Below are positions 10,238 through 20,539 of a DNA stretch of 64,000 nt, piece after piece. This DNA comes from Emiliania huxleyi CCMP1516. Its lineage: Eukaryota > Haptophyta > Isochrysidales > Noelaerhabdaceae. A program made the position numbers and the translations under genes. The notes beneath the pieces are model-generated. The model saw only the letters and a list, made by a program, of their open reading frames with translations, made no database searches and was not told the DNA's origin. Numbering within the stretch: position 1 is the stretch's first letter; every line of letters starts with the position of its first letter. The DNA lies in NCBI RefSeq assembly GCF_000372725.1, contig NW_005202428.1, positions 2,181,249 to 2,245,248 on the forward strand, given 5' to 3'.

Positions 10238-11461
10238 ATGCAGTTGCAGCGTATCCGAGACGTCCAAGCAGATGTGAAACTCGAGGTAGCAGCATATTTG
10301 AGGCTCGAGCAACAACGCTGTGACGCAGCTAGGCACAACTTTGCTCCTGAGAAGACATCCGCGTGCCACCGCCCGCCACTGCCGAAGGGCGTGAGGGGTC
10401 GTGCCGCCGAGGAGCCTGCCGTACGGGGATCCTGGCCTTACCGCAGGCAGGTCGGGGACGCGTCCGCACTACTCGCACCCAGGCCTTCACGCCGAGACGA
10501 CCGTCCCGCCGCCTCCGCGCCGGCGCATCGCTCTCCCGTAATGGTGAGGGCCGGGGCCCGAGCACAGAGCGCCGCCCACTACCGACGCGCCGATCCCGAG
10601 GAAAGAAGGCCGGCCCGCGAGGTGAATGCAGATGTTGCGCTTCTTCGGCTACTGGACGCTCAGGAGCGCAAGTTGCGCGGCTCGATCTCGCTGCCAAACT
10701 TTTTGCCATCCACAAGGAACGAGCCGGGTCATGCGCGAGGTGAGAGGCCGCACTCGCCACCGGCGCCTAGGCAGCAGCGGAAGAGCTCGAGCCGGCAGCC
10801 ACTAACACAGCGGGGTGCCTGGGCCCGACGAAGGCAGGTCCTCGAGCTGTACGTCATCCACCAGCGCGCGCTCGCCAAGCGCAACACCTTCTTCGTCTCG
10901 GGCCACGCAGCGTTCCACAACTTTGAGGAGGTGCTGGCGCTGCACTACCCAAAGCTGTCCCGCGCGCAACATCTTGATCTCCTCGCAACCGTGCGCGAGC
11001 ACGAGGATGGGCTCGCGCGGCGTGCGCGGCGCCACGAGGCCGTCGCCCGCCGTGCCGAGATTGCCCAAGTCTTCGGGCTCATTGACAACGACAGCTCTGG
11101 CAGCATCGACTTTGGAGAGATGCTCCAGGCGGCCCTGCGCGCAGGATTCGATCCCTCGCAGGCGGAGGAGCTGCGAAGCAACTTCGAGGCCCGAGGCGGC
11201 GAGATCGGGATCGACGAGTTCACCGAGCTTCTCGCCGAGCGCGAGGACCTGAACGCGTGCATGGAGGGGCTGCTCGCAGAAGGGCGCAAGAAGCGCGAGC
11301 GACAGGAGCGGATCCGCAATCCGATCAAGGTGTCGGCCTCCCAGAACCGACGAGCTGGGCGGAGCACAAACACGCGCCCGTCGCTGGCCGATATGCGGCT
11401 TGACCAGCAGCGGAGCGAACTGCTGGAAGCCAAGCGCAAGCAACCCCTCCCCTCCCCGTGA
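10238..11461 (+). CDS. EF-hand calcium-binding protein
   Basis: Single 407-residue frame. Residues 1-190 are basic and disordered. From about residue 200 the protein becomes helical (RRRQVLELYVIHQRALAKRN). At about residues 283-294 is a canonical EF-hand loop, DNDSSGSIDFGE, with Asp/Asn/Asp/Ser at positions 1, 3, 5 and 7, Gly 6, Ile 8 and Glu 12, preceded by the helix EIAQVFGLI. A second, degenerate EF-hand follows (ELRSNFEARGGEIGIDEFTELL) with a shortened loop, so probably one high-affinity Ca site. A basic tail with an Arg/Lys/Glu-rich helix ends the protein. It is likely a Ca-responsive cytoskeletal or signalling protein; the precise partner is unknown. Confidence 0.8.
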   Translation: MQLQRIRDVQADVKLEVAAYLRLEQQRCDAARHNFAPEKTSACHRPPLPKGVRGRAAEEPAVRGSWPYRRQVGDASALLAPRPSRRDDRPAASAPAHRSPVMVRAGARAQSAAHYRRADPEERRPAREVNADVALLRLLDAQERKLRGSISLPNFLPSTRNEPGHARGERPHSPPAPRQQRKSSSRQPLTQRGAWARRRQVLELYVIHQRALAKRNTFFVSGHAAFHNFEEVLALHYPKLSRAQHLDLLATVREHEDGLARRARRHEAVARRAEIAQVFGLIDNDSSGSIDFGEMLQAALRAGFDPSQAEELRSNFEARGGEIGIDEFTELLAEREDLNACMEGLLAEGRKKRERQERIRNPIKVSASQNRRAGRSTNTRPSLADMRLDQQRSELLEAKRKQPLPSP

Positions 11462-12176
11462 CGCGTGTGACATGGCGTGTGAGCTCTCTTGCCTGTCTCG
11501 TTCCGCTCATCAGTGTGAGCTGGTCAATCTAGAGAGTTCAAAATCACCGTATTGATTGGTAATTCTTTTTCCTTCGCGGCAACGCGATGGCGGCAAGGCC
11601 TCTCTGCGCGCCCGCCCTCGCCACGCCGAAGACCAACCGACGTCGGACCGCGGTGAGACCGCGCCGCCCCCCGCGCCCGCCCGCGCCCGCAGCGTGAACA
11701 CATACGCGCGTCCCTCACCACACGGAAACATACGCGCCAGCCGCGCAGCAGCCTCACATGCAGCGCCGACCGCATGCTCGCGCCCTGGGCCGCCGACGAC
11801 CCGGTCGGGCGGGCTGCGCGGCCGCCGTACACCATCAGGCAGGCGCGCGACCACCCGCAGCACGCCGCAGCCCACCGCGCAGCCCTGCCAGCCAAAGCTG
11901 CGCCTCCCAGCTGCACAAACAGGCGCACAACAGAGCACAGCGCACAGCACACGCCGGCGCGCGCGCAGCACACGCAGACGCACGCGCGATTCCAACACGC
12001 ACACGCGCACAGCACGCGCGCATCGCACGCCAGCGCAGCGCCGCACACAGAGCACACTTGCCCACATCAGCAGCAGCCAGCCTGCCACAATCCTCATCTC
12101 ACACACGCGCGCGCACGCACACTCCCCACGCCGGCGCACGCATTGGGCGTCGCCGAGAGGAACCAGAAGAACCAGA
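11462..12176. other. CA/GC-rich low-complexity interval
   Basis: The plus strand becomes rich in CGCACACG/GCACACGC motifs from about 11870 to 12125. Large ORFs on both strands (for example 11510-12220 minus, Cys/Arg/Ala-rich) are translations of this bias. No gene recognised. Confidence 0.5.
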
Positions 12177-12236
12177 GAGTCGGCTTGAGGCCGTGAGGGA
12201 TCCAGATATGGATCCCTCAAGGCCTCAAGCCGACTC
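12177..12236. repeat. Near-perfect 60-nt hairpin around GGATCC
   Basis: The left arm (12177-12204, starting GAGTCGGCTTGAGG) and the right arm (12209-12236, ending CCTCAAGCCGACTC) pair with a single mismatch across a tiny loop. Immediately downstream the CCCTCAAGGCCTCAAG motif repeats imperfectly to about 12330. It may be a small foldback repeat. Confidence 0.7.
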
Positions 12237-12359
12237 CCTCAAGGCCTCAAGGCATCAACCTGGCTCCTTCCAGGCATACCTAGCCCCCTTCAGGCACCAA
12301 TCAGAATCTTCCCAGGCATTATCCTGACTCCATCCAGGCAGGAGCTGGCTGCACCTCGC

Positions 12360-12665
12360 GATATCCCGCTCCATCTCGCCTATCTCGCCCCATCTCGTCT
12401 AATCTCGCCTCGCCTCGCCTCATCTCGCCTCATCTCGCCTCATCTCGCCTCATCTCGCCTCATCTCGCCTCATCTCACCTCATCTCGCCTCATTACGCCG
12501 CACGACGTGACCCGAGATCGACCCGAGATGGACCCGGGATCGAACCGAGATCGACCCGAGATCGACCCGAGATTGACCCGAGATTGACCCGAGATCGACC
12601 CGAGATCGACCCGAGATCGACACGAGATCGACACGAGATTGACACGAGATCGGCCAGAGATCGAC
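12360..12665. repeat. Two adjacent minisatellites (10-bp and 11-bp units)
   Basis: At about 12360-12495 the 10-mer CATCTCGCCT is repeated about a dozen times. At about 12518-12665 an 11-mer of the form CCGAGATCGAC (with T for C variants) repeats about 13 times. The second repeat gives a spurious Ser/Asp/Gly ORF on the minus strand. A similar GAGATCG(C/A)CC repeat occurs at 40620-40710. Confidence 0.85.
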
Positions 12666-13064
12666 CCAACGAGGCCCCTCTGGGGGGGAGATTGACTCAA
12701 CAAGGCCCCAAAGCCCCCTCTCTGGGGGACCCCTCCCCCCCCACCCCGAGTGTCCGTGTCCTTCGCGAGTCACCGATGGGGAGCGGGGGGGGGGGTGCGA
12801 AAAACGAACAGGGGAGGCTGGGGAGGGGGGGGTCCACTCTGAAGACAGCCGACCGCGGAGGGGTTTTGTCCCACAGGGTTTTACCCTCCGCGTGAGGATC
12901 GGCGCGGCGAGGGGGTAGGCTCGAATTCGCCGCGCAACATTTCACCCCCACAGGACCCCGCCCTCCCCCCCTCATTGGGCCCACCACCCAGAACCCCAAC
13001 CTTGGGTTCCCAACCCCTCCTTGCGCAGAGTCCCCCGCTATGTGGTAGGCGTTCTTCAGGGCAC

Positions 13065-13164
13065 NNNNNNNNNNNNNNNNNNNNNNNNNNNNNNNNNNNN
13101 NNNNNNNNNNNNNNNNNNNNNNNNNNNNNNNNNNNNNNNNNNNNNNNNNNNNNNNNNNNNNNNN
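13065..13164. other. Assembly gap (100 N)
   Basis: Exactly 100 ambiguous bases, the usual arbitrary scaffold spacer. The order and distance of the two flanks is therefore an assembly claim. The gap falls beside a GGC-rich tract that would be hard to sequence. Confidence 0.95.
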
Positions 13165-13204
13165 CCGGGACGTGTAGTCCTATCGTCCATTCTCCCTCAT
13201 GCTT

Positions 13205-13298
13205 CACATGCGTCACAGGTCGTGGAGATGGTGGCGGCGGCGGCGGTGGCGATAGCGGCGACGGTGGTGGTAATGGCGGGGGCGCTGGCGGGGGCGGA

Positions 13299-13329
<31 letters not shown>

Positions 13330-13625
13330 GCGGCGGTGCTTGTGGCGGTGGTGGGGGCGGCGGTGATGGTGGTGGCTGCGGCGGAAGCGACGGCGGCGGA
13401 CGTGGCGGTGGCGGTGGTGGCGGTGGCGGTGGCGGCGGCGGCGGCGGCGGCGGCAAGAGTGGCAGCGGCGGTGGCGATGGTGGTGGCGACGGCGGGGGCA
13501 GCGGCGGCGGTGGCGAGGGAGGAGGCGGCAAGGGCGGGGGCGGCGGTGGAGGTGGAGGCGGTGGCGGTGGCGGTGGCGGTGGAGGCGGTGAGGGTGGCGC
13601 GGGCGGCGGCGGGGGCGGTGGGTGT
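13205..13625. repeat. GGC/GGT triplet-rich tract (poly-Pro on minus strand)
   Basis: More than 400 nt of GGC, GGT and GGG triplets on the plus strand, encoding a long polyproline run on the minus strand in frame with the upstream LEA2-like exon (LLNMWKPHPPPPP...). It may be the proline-rich tail of that protein or an expanded intronic repeat. The antisense poly-Gly, poly-Val/Ala and poly-Ala/Thr frames are shadows. Confidence 0.7.
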
Positions 13626-13629
13626 GGCT

Positions 13630-16600
13630 TCCACATGTTCAGGAGGTCCTCGTAAGCCTTGTGCACAGAGACGCCGAGGAGAGAACTCTCGAGCTGGATG
13701 AGGACGTCGCTCTGCAGAGGGAGGGCATGGGTCAATGACGCTCGACGGTGGGTGGGTGGGTGGCGGCCTGAGGGGTCTGGAGGTCTTGGATGGCTGAGTT
13801 GAGAAGGACCTGCCGGTAGGCGAGCAGCGGTTCGATGCCGCCGACTCTCACCTTCGTGGGTGGGTGGCAGACGTGATAGCTATGGAAAGATAAGTGCCAA
13901 GAGTCGCAAGTGTGTGTGGGGGGCACGCGCCTTGATGCGGGCGTCCAAGTCGACCTTGGCGTAGCCCGCGCCGATGGGGTGCGGGGTCAGCTCTCGGAGG
14001 AGAGAGAGGAGGTCCTTGATGTCCACCGCGAACAGTTCTACTGGGAACTTGATCGGCGTGACAAAGGTGTCGCTCGGTGGCAGCACGATAGCCTGCTCTT
14101 CCGTCAGCTCCGGCAGCGAAATCTCGCCCACTTTGACGTTGTTGTACAGTATGCGCACGCTTATGCCCTTCACGTAGAGCTGGGTCTCGAGCGGGTTGCG
14201 GAGCGCCACGTGACAATACTGATGCAACATGGGGGTCCCTCGCAGAGCACCTGAAGCGGCATTCGAGGAATGAATCCGCAGTGGCGCACGGGGTGGCAGG
14301 CTCTGGGTGTGCGGCGAGAGCATGAGGGTGGGATTCAGCTGCGACTCTGCGAGCCGTCCTCCAATTCCAACGAGCAGGAGAGGGGCGGGCTCGCTACGGC
14401 CTCGCACCGTCGAGAGGATTAAGGAGCGTCGCGGTGGCCACGGGGATATTGAGGTCAACGAAGGCCTTCTGGACAATGTTGTGGTCGCTCGATCCCATGC
14501 CTATCGATATAGAAACCGGATCGATGCCCGAGATCGATCATCCGAGAGCAGCCGAGACATCCGAGACACCCAAGCCCCCTGCACCATCTCGCGGTCATGT
14601 TTCGCCCGAAGCTCGGAAACCCGATCGGGTGCCGCTACATCCGCCCTCTGCCTCTGTCGCTAGACGAGCGTGCCCTGCCTCCCACCAATCTACTCGCGGC
14701 CCACGCGCACCTGGTAGATCGACCCGAAACGCGGTGCCCCTGGCGGCCGCCGAATAGAAAAGGCTCGACGGCACCGCCGCTACACGTGCGATGAGCGGCG
14801 TAGTGCTCGACGTCAGATAGTGGTTGAAGACGTCGGCCGTCGAAACGAGATCCCGCTCGCGATTCTCCACTTTCAGCTTCCCCTTCACGGTGAACCAATC
14901 GTTGTGTCTGCGCGCGAGCCAAAAGCGGCGATCCGTTTGCACCTGGGTGGGCGGGGGATGAAGCTCACTTGGCGCGGGGGAGGCGCTAGCCATGATGAAG
15001 GGATGGGAGTGAAGTCGGTGGGAGGCGGAGGCGAGGGAGGCGGAAGCGGTGCCGATGAAGGGAGGGGCGGGCGGGTGGCCTCGGCAAATTTGACGCCCAG
15101 GGAATGCTCTGCGGCCACCGACGAGTTGGCATTGTGGGAGTTGTAGCGTCGGATGCAGCCCTGCGCCCCCAACTTCGCCTCTGCAGCGTGATGCCCCCGG
15201 TCGCAAGCCGAGAGATCCGTATGCACGTCGATGGCCACCGCTCCAAGGTCATGCATCACAAACCTGCGACAACACGCGCCGAGCTTGGACCTGGGACGTT
15301 TCCCCTATCCCGAAGCCCGTCAGTCTATGCGACGCAGTCTATAAGTACGCGTCGCACACGTCGACGGGTTGTGCAGCCGCGCGTCGATCGTGACAACGGC
15401 GTTCTCTGCGACCTCGGTCGAGTCGTGCTCCACATCGAGTACACTGCAGACGTTGCGAACGCGTCAGTGGACGCATAAGCTCCAATGCGCGCGGATGTGG
15501 TTCTGGAGTGGCATGGGTGCGTGGGTGCGGTGGTGGTGGGGGGGTGTGGCGTCGGCGGTGGTGCGCACGGAGCAGAGACCGATTGCGAGCCAAGAGTTGC
15601 AGTAGGAAGCGTGCAAGCAGGTGGATGAGAGGTTTGAAGTGTCTCGGAGCTGTCCCGCACTGGAGGTTTCGAACTTCAATGCCAAAGTTGTGTGCGCCGC
15701 GGAGCTCGACCGACTTTGCGAACGTGATGCCGGGGATACGCATAGTACCCTTGGTCTTGCACGTCGCGATGTCGAAGCGGCATAGCCCTACGGAGCAAGG
15801 TGCTGGAGCTGATGCCCAACAGACCTGCGGAGAAACTCGTGCGCCGCTGCAAAAAGGCAGGCCTTGGTCAGCGCCGCGGAGCTCGACCGCGAGGACGGCA
15901 AACCTGCGAGCAGGCAGACGACCGCTCCGCTGTGCAACAACCGCGGGCGGCCCATGCCGCTACCTCCCGCGGGCTACCACTACCTCTGGATGGGTGGTGG
16001 AGACCGAGCGCGTCGCTCTAGTGCACTCACAGCTCGATGGTGAACTTGTCCTCCGCCACCACCGTCTTCACAACGCGTTGGAACACAGCGACGTCGTCCA
16101 CGACCAGGTTGCCAGCGATCTGCGTTCTGATTTTACCGCCGCCACCGAGCGGGCACGGCAGCGTGTAGAGCGTGCCGAAGCGCTCGCCGCGAAAGAAGAC
16201 GTTCATCTCGGCGTAACCCAGCGTTGCCTGCCGTGCAGCGCTAGCGGTGAGGACACCCTCCGGAGAGAGTTGCTCCGCCTCATTCGGCTGACCTGCGCTC
16301 CAAAGAAGAGCAGCTCCATGGCGACGTCCACGAGCACGTTAAAGTTGATTAGCGGCACCTCAGGATCTGCTGCAAGCATCACGAGGTCATATATGGCGGG
16401 ACTTATGCTGCGGAGGAGGTGGGGCGCGGGCGCACACCTGGCCAGTGGTGCGGAGCTTGAAGCGTGATCTGGTCCACCCGCATCTCGAAGGATTCAAGGA
16501 CGGCCTGCACAAACGGCTTGCCAACTCCAATCTTGACTCGATGCTCAAGTCCCGACGCTTGGAAGGCGCAGGCAGAGAGCATCGCCAGTGCCACTAGCAG

Positions 16601-16681
16601 CGCGACGCGCAGCCAGCTGCGACGGCCGTAGGCGGGAGGAGGGACCATTCCCGCGGGTCGACCGCCGCCAGTCGCGTCCAT
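13630..16681 (-). CDS. LEA-2/WHy-like multi-domain protein, membrane-anchored
   Basis: The start at 16681 gives a basic N-terminus and one hydrophobic segment (SWLRVALLVALAMLSACAF), a signal anchor or lipoprotein-like signal. Introns 16437-16370 and 16292-16228 (GT-AG, 68 and 65 nt) join exons reading EVPLINFNVLVDVAMELLFF and GYAEMNVFFRGERFG. The frame then continues through KFTIEL|FAVLAVEL. Further exons carry MRIPGITFAKSVELRGAHNF, VVTIDARLHNPFVMHDLGAV and HVALRNPLETQLYVKGISV followed by RILYNNVKVGEISLPE. The NP motif, the long beta strands and the vG...lP turn are the signature of LEA-2/WHy domains, present here at least three times. The family is linked to membrane-associated stress or lipid-handling roles. 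Later exon borders (15.6-13.7 kb) are approximate. The C-terminus runs into polyproline and then the gap. Confidence 0.65.
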
Positions 16682-16699
16682 AGACGCAAAAAGGAAAGG

Positions 16700-16990
16700 G
16701 GGGTCGAGAGGGTCGAAGCCACTCGCGCCGCCGCCCTACTCGAAAACGACCGCAAAGCGAATATGCAATGAATCAGCGCGTGAACGTCGTCCTGTGATGC
16801 TGTGAAGTCTCAATAACAAGGCTGTGAAGTCGTGCCAGGTCTGAGATTCTTGTTTCTTACTCCTTTTGTCCAAAAGCTCCCATCCCCAGGGCCTCCAGCA
16901 GGTCCAGGGCTCGCACCTCAACCTCTCATAGAAGAGAGAGAGAGAGATTCATTAAATTCATTCACCTTCCTACCTACCTACCTACCTACC
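16700..16990. other. Short intergenic segment with dispersed repeat
   Basis: It contains CTCAATAACAAGGCTGTGA (16811-16829) and CACCTCAACCTCTCA (16914-16928), both also found near 2955-3050 in the opposite order. No gene. Confidence 0.55.
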
Positions 16991-16995
16991 CTATA

Positions 16996-17304
<309 letters not shown>

Positions 17305-17399
17305 ACAAGCACGGAGGGATGGGAGGGCGCGGGTTCGCGGGACCACGCACCACGCACCACACGGCACGCCGCCTCCCCGGAAATTTCTTTTTTTGGTGT

Positions 17400-19420
17400 T
17401 GTGCGAGATTTGGTTGGTGCACTAGTGAAGAAAGAATTTAACAAAAACAACTCTCTCTCACAGCAGACAGGCTCGACACAGGTGTGCGGACTGGCGCGTG
17501 CTAGCACTAATCAAAGAAAACAGACAACCCAAGGGAGGGATGGGAGGAGGGCACGCCGCCACCACACAGGGATTTTAAAGGAGAGGAGTGTGGTTCTGCC
17601 GTCACCCACCCTCGGGCGTCTACCTCTTCCTATCTCTTGCTTGCAGTCTCTCGCCAATTCTCGGCTGTGACCTTTATGCCTCCTCGCTCCTCGCGGTCTT
17701 CTCACTCTCGACTCTCGTCCGGTGCCTAGTGTAATAAATCCCCACGCGGAATCGACCCTATCCAGTGCTCAAGTGCTCAATAGATCAGTCATCTCCAGGA
17801 GAGATGGGCGACGCACGAACACAGAGGCACAGTGCGCACCCCGCCCCGCTCACACAGGGCGTGCATCCGGTGCCTAGTGTCGTGTGTCGTGTGCGGGCGC
17901 GAGGGAAATAAAATTCTTTCCCTTGTGTTAGTGCCAGTGCGCGCCAGTCCCGTGCCCAGTGTCGTGCGAGGGAGTTTTGTTATACAATTCTTTTCCTCCA
18001 CATCCGTCATCGCTCAGTCGAAAAAAGAGAAAGAAAACAGACAACCCAAGGGAGGGATGGGAGGACGGCACGCCGCCACCACACAGGGATTTTAAGGAGA
18101 GGAGTGTGGTGCTAGCCGTCGCCCACCCTAACCCTTGGGCGTCTGCTTCTTCCTATCTCTCTTCGCAGTCCCTCGCCAATTCTCGCTGCAACCTTCATGC
18201 CACCTCGCGGTCGTCCCACTCTCGTCGTTCTCTCTCCTGTCACCTGTCGCTTCATCCTCTGTCGCGTCGCTCTCCTCTGCCTCGTTCTGCGACGGCGCCG
18301 CCGCCTGCCGCTCCCTTGCTCTCGCAGCTTCTCCCGCCTTTCGGCGCAACTCTGCCCTCCTCGCGGCATATTTTGGCCCCTCGAGTCTATCGAGCTCTCC
18401 TCGCGCAAGGACGACTCTTCTGACGCCCACTGCGATCATTTGCCGCCAAGTCATATTGTTGCTCAGGTCCACTCTCTCTTCGAACACTTGTACCTCCACC
18501 GATGATGTTGGCGCTGGGGTCCCCTTCGGGTGCATCGCGACAGCTGACGACGGGATTACCCCACTGGGTCCTCCTCGGGTTCGTCTTCCCCGGCTTCCAC
18601 CCGTCCGGCTCTACGTTCAGTACACGTTCAGCGTGGCTCACCCTCCATGCCGTGAACAGGCGCTTTATCCATCCTATCTTCTCTCGCTCCTCTGCCCGTG
18701 CCTTGGTCTTGTCGTTGTTTCGCACCCATGTCTGTATGGCAATCGAGGCTGCCTTGGTGGGCTTGCACGGCTACGAGCTCTTTGTGGGATACGGACACGG
18801 GGCGAGCGCGATCAGAGTAGGGGAGCTACAGGAGGACCCCCTGGAGCGTGCGCGGAGCGTGCGCGGGCGTGCGCGGCCAGGGCGCAGGCAAGTGCCCGAG
18901 GGTATTGGGGTGGGCGGCACCCTGGGGCTACCCGTAGCATCGTCGGCTTAGCGATGGGTATCCTCGGCGCGTCTTCCCTGACGCGATGTCCTAGACATCG
19001 TGCCTCTCCTGGTCCTTTGCAGTCCTACATGAGCCAGCCACCCTCCGCTCAAACGAGAATTGCAACAGAAATAATTTTAAAAAGCTCCCTCGCACGACAC
19101 TGGGCACGGGACTGGCGCGCACTGGCACTAAAACACAAGGAAAAGAAAGAAACAGAGCCCCTAGCAGGGATATGGGAGGATGGCAGGACAGCACGCCGCC
19201 ATATACGGATTGGTTTAAGGAGAGGAGTGTGGTGCTAGCCGTCGCCCACCCTTGGGCGTCTGCCTCTTCCATCCATGTCTCTCGCAGTCTCTCGCCAATT
19301 CTCGCAGCGACCTTCATGCCGCCTCCCGGTCTTCTCACTCTCGTCGTTCTCTCTCCTGTCGCTTCATCCTCTGACTCATCGCTCTACTTACGCTCTCCTC
19401 GGCCACGTTCGGATGAGACG
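17400..19420. repeat. Cluster of dispersed repeat copies (three related units)
   Basis: Three related segments lie at about 17516-17700, 18030-18265 and 19150-19375. All carry GGGAGG(G)AT(AT)GGGAGG, then (A/C)AGCACGCCGCCA or close variants, GGAGAGGAGTGTGGT, CCACCC...GGGCGTCT, CTCTCGCCAATTCTCG and CTTCATGCC. A second motif, GCGCGCCAGTCCCGTGCCC, occurs at about 17938 and inverted at about 19100. A third, CTCTCTCACAGCA(G/C)ACAGG, sits at about 17452 and recurs at about 48224. Fragments recur near 62090-62300. This is a degraded transposable-element neighbourhood. I cannot define whole-element ends. Confidence 0.65.
18128..18725 (-). CDS. Unrecognised ORF pair inside the repeat cluster
   Basis: Two overlapping minus-strand frames look coding. 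The upstream one (18725-18387) starts MRNNDKTKARAEEREKIGWI and includes RLFTAWRVSHAERVLNVEPDG. The downstream one (18535-18128) reads VEVQVFEERVDLSNNMTWRQ and ends in a Lys/Arg tail. The last 120 bases are part of the dispersed repeat, and a related C-terminal fragment (ATGERTTRVRRPGGGMKVAA) is seen at about 19338-19270 in the next copy. It is probably the 3' end of a multicopy mobile element. Family unknown. Confidence 0.35.
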
Positions 19421-19448
19421 CCTAAAAGGAGGATGAAGGTGACCTTTG

Positions 19449-19570
19449 ACCGCGCAAGATGCAAATAAAGGGTGGCTAAGGGCTCTGCCCGCAAGGCGCC
19501 CGCGTCGCAGACGCGGTACCATTGACAAATCTGCGATATACCCCCACAGGAACAAATAGAACAATAAAAA
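19449..19570 (+). repeat. SINE-like repeat, copy 2
   Basis: The same GACCGCGCAAGA leader, 57-nt identical tRNA-like core, TACCCCCACA and A-rich tail (GAACAATAAAAATTC) as at 5427-5530. The leader-core spacing differs by a few bases, as expected for independent copies. Confidence 0.55.
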
Positions 19571-20261
19571 TTCTTTTCCTGCGATGGACAGCGGCGCCGT
19601 CCGCGAGGCCGTGCTCCTTTAGGTCTTTTTTCTTTTAGGTCTTTTTTCTTTTTTCGTCGCGCTGTGTGTACTGCGCCGTGTCCGACAAGAAGTCACCTAA
19701 TCCTGCGGCACAGCCCGCTGCCCATCGACATGGCTGCATAGCTGCCACGATCTGGCCACGACTACGGGTGCTCGATGGCCCTTCTCGGCTGCATGTTGTC
19801 TCGATCGTATGCTGCTACCTCACCGTGCGGACTGCTCCTGCTCATATGTCGAGAGTCACTACACTACTACTCGCTTGCACACATAAGACACACAGTCTCG
19901 TAGATGCCGGTCAGACAGTCCCTCCGTGGGTCACATTCTCGAAGGCCCTCAGCCTCGGGTACGTGATCGGCTCCCACGGAGTAGCACTTGAAGTAGCCGA
20001 TCACGTACCCGAGAGATGAGGGCATTTCGGCTGACATTCCGGAAGGCAACAAGCGCCGTGATATTCCGTGGCCTTGCTCTGGCTGGAGATCTTTCCTCTC
20101 AGTAGGCGCCGCTGTCGGCTACGTGACGGTATGTGCAGCACACGACACTCATGACCAGTCACATGAACCCTGAGTCTTCAGTAAGCGAGCCGCTGGAGCC
20201 CTTCTCATTTGTGGCTCCGTCCTCTCCTCTGCCCGCCTCTCGGCAGGAGCCAGCCGCAAAG
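19571..20261. other. Interval downstream of the WGR-like gene, with an imperfect foldback
   Basis: At 19945-20023 two arms, CTCGGGTACGTGATCGGCT (19954-19972) and its exact complement (19995-20013), enclose a 22-nt loop. The arms extend outward with GCCCTCA/TGAGGGC. T-rich runs lie at 19620-19655. The region may include the 3' UTR of the minus-strand gene ending at 20262. No coding signal seen. Confidence 0.6.
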
Positions 20262-20504
20262 TCAGTCCATGTCGCCGTCCTCCTCGTGGTCGCTGTCCTC
20301 GTCGTCGCTGTCCTCCTCGAACGGGACGTCGCTGTCCTCCTCGAACGGGACGTCGCGCTCAGCGTACATCATCTGCTTGAGCCGCACCAACGACTCGACG
20401 GCCGCCCTGCGCTGCGGCCGCGCCGCGGGCTCCGAGGCGTCCATGGCGACGGGCTCGTCGGCGCCGGCTGGCGACGGCGCGGAGCGCTTGCGCGAGGAGC
20501 GTGT

Positions 20505-20539
<35 letters not shown>

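Noticed and set aside
11510-12220. Cys-rich minus-strand ORF suggesting a secreted peptide
   Set aside because: Cys/Arg/Ala content comes from GCACACGC repeats. It is open in several frames, with no signal peptide followed by a stable domain.
12360-12665. Regularly spaced repeats that could be taken for a CRISPR array
   Set aside because: Units are 10-11 bp with no unique spacers, and the context is a eukaryotic nuclear genome. They are minisatellites.
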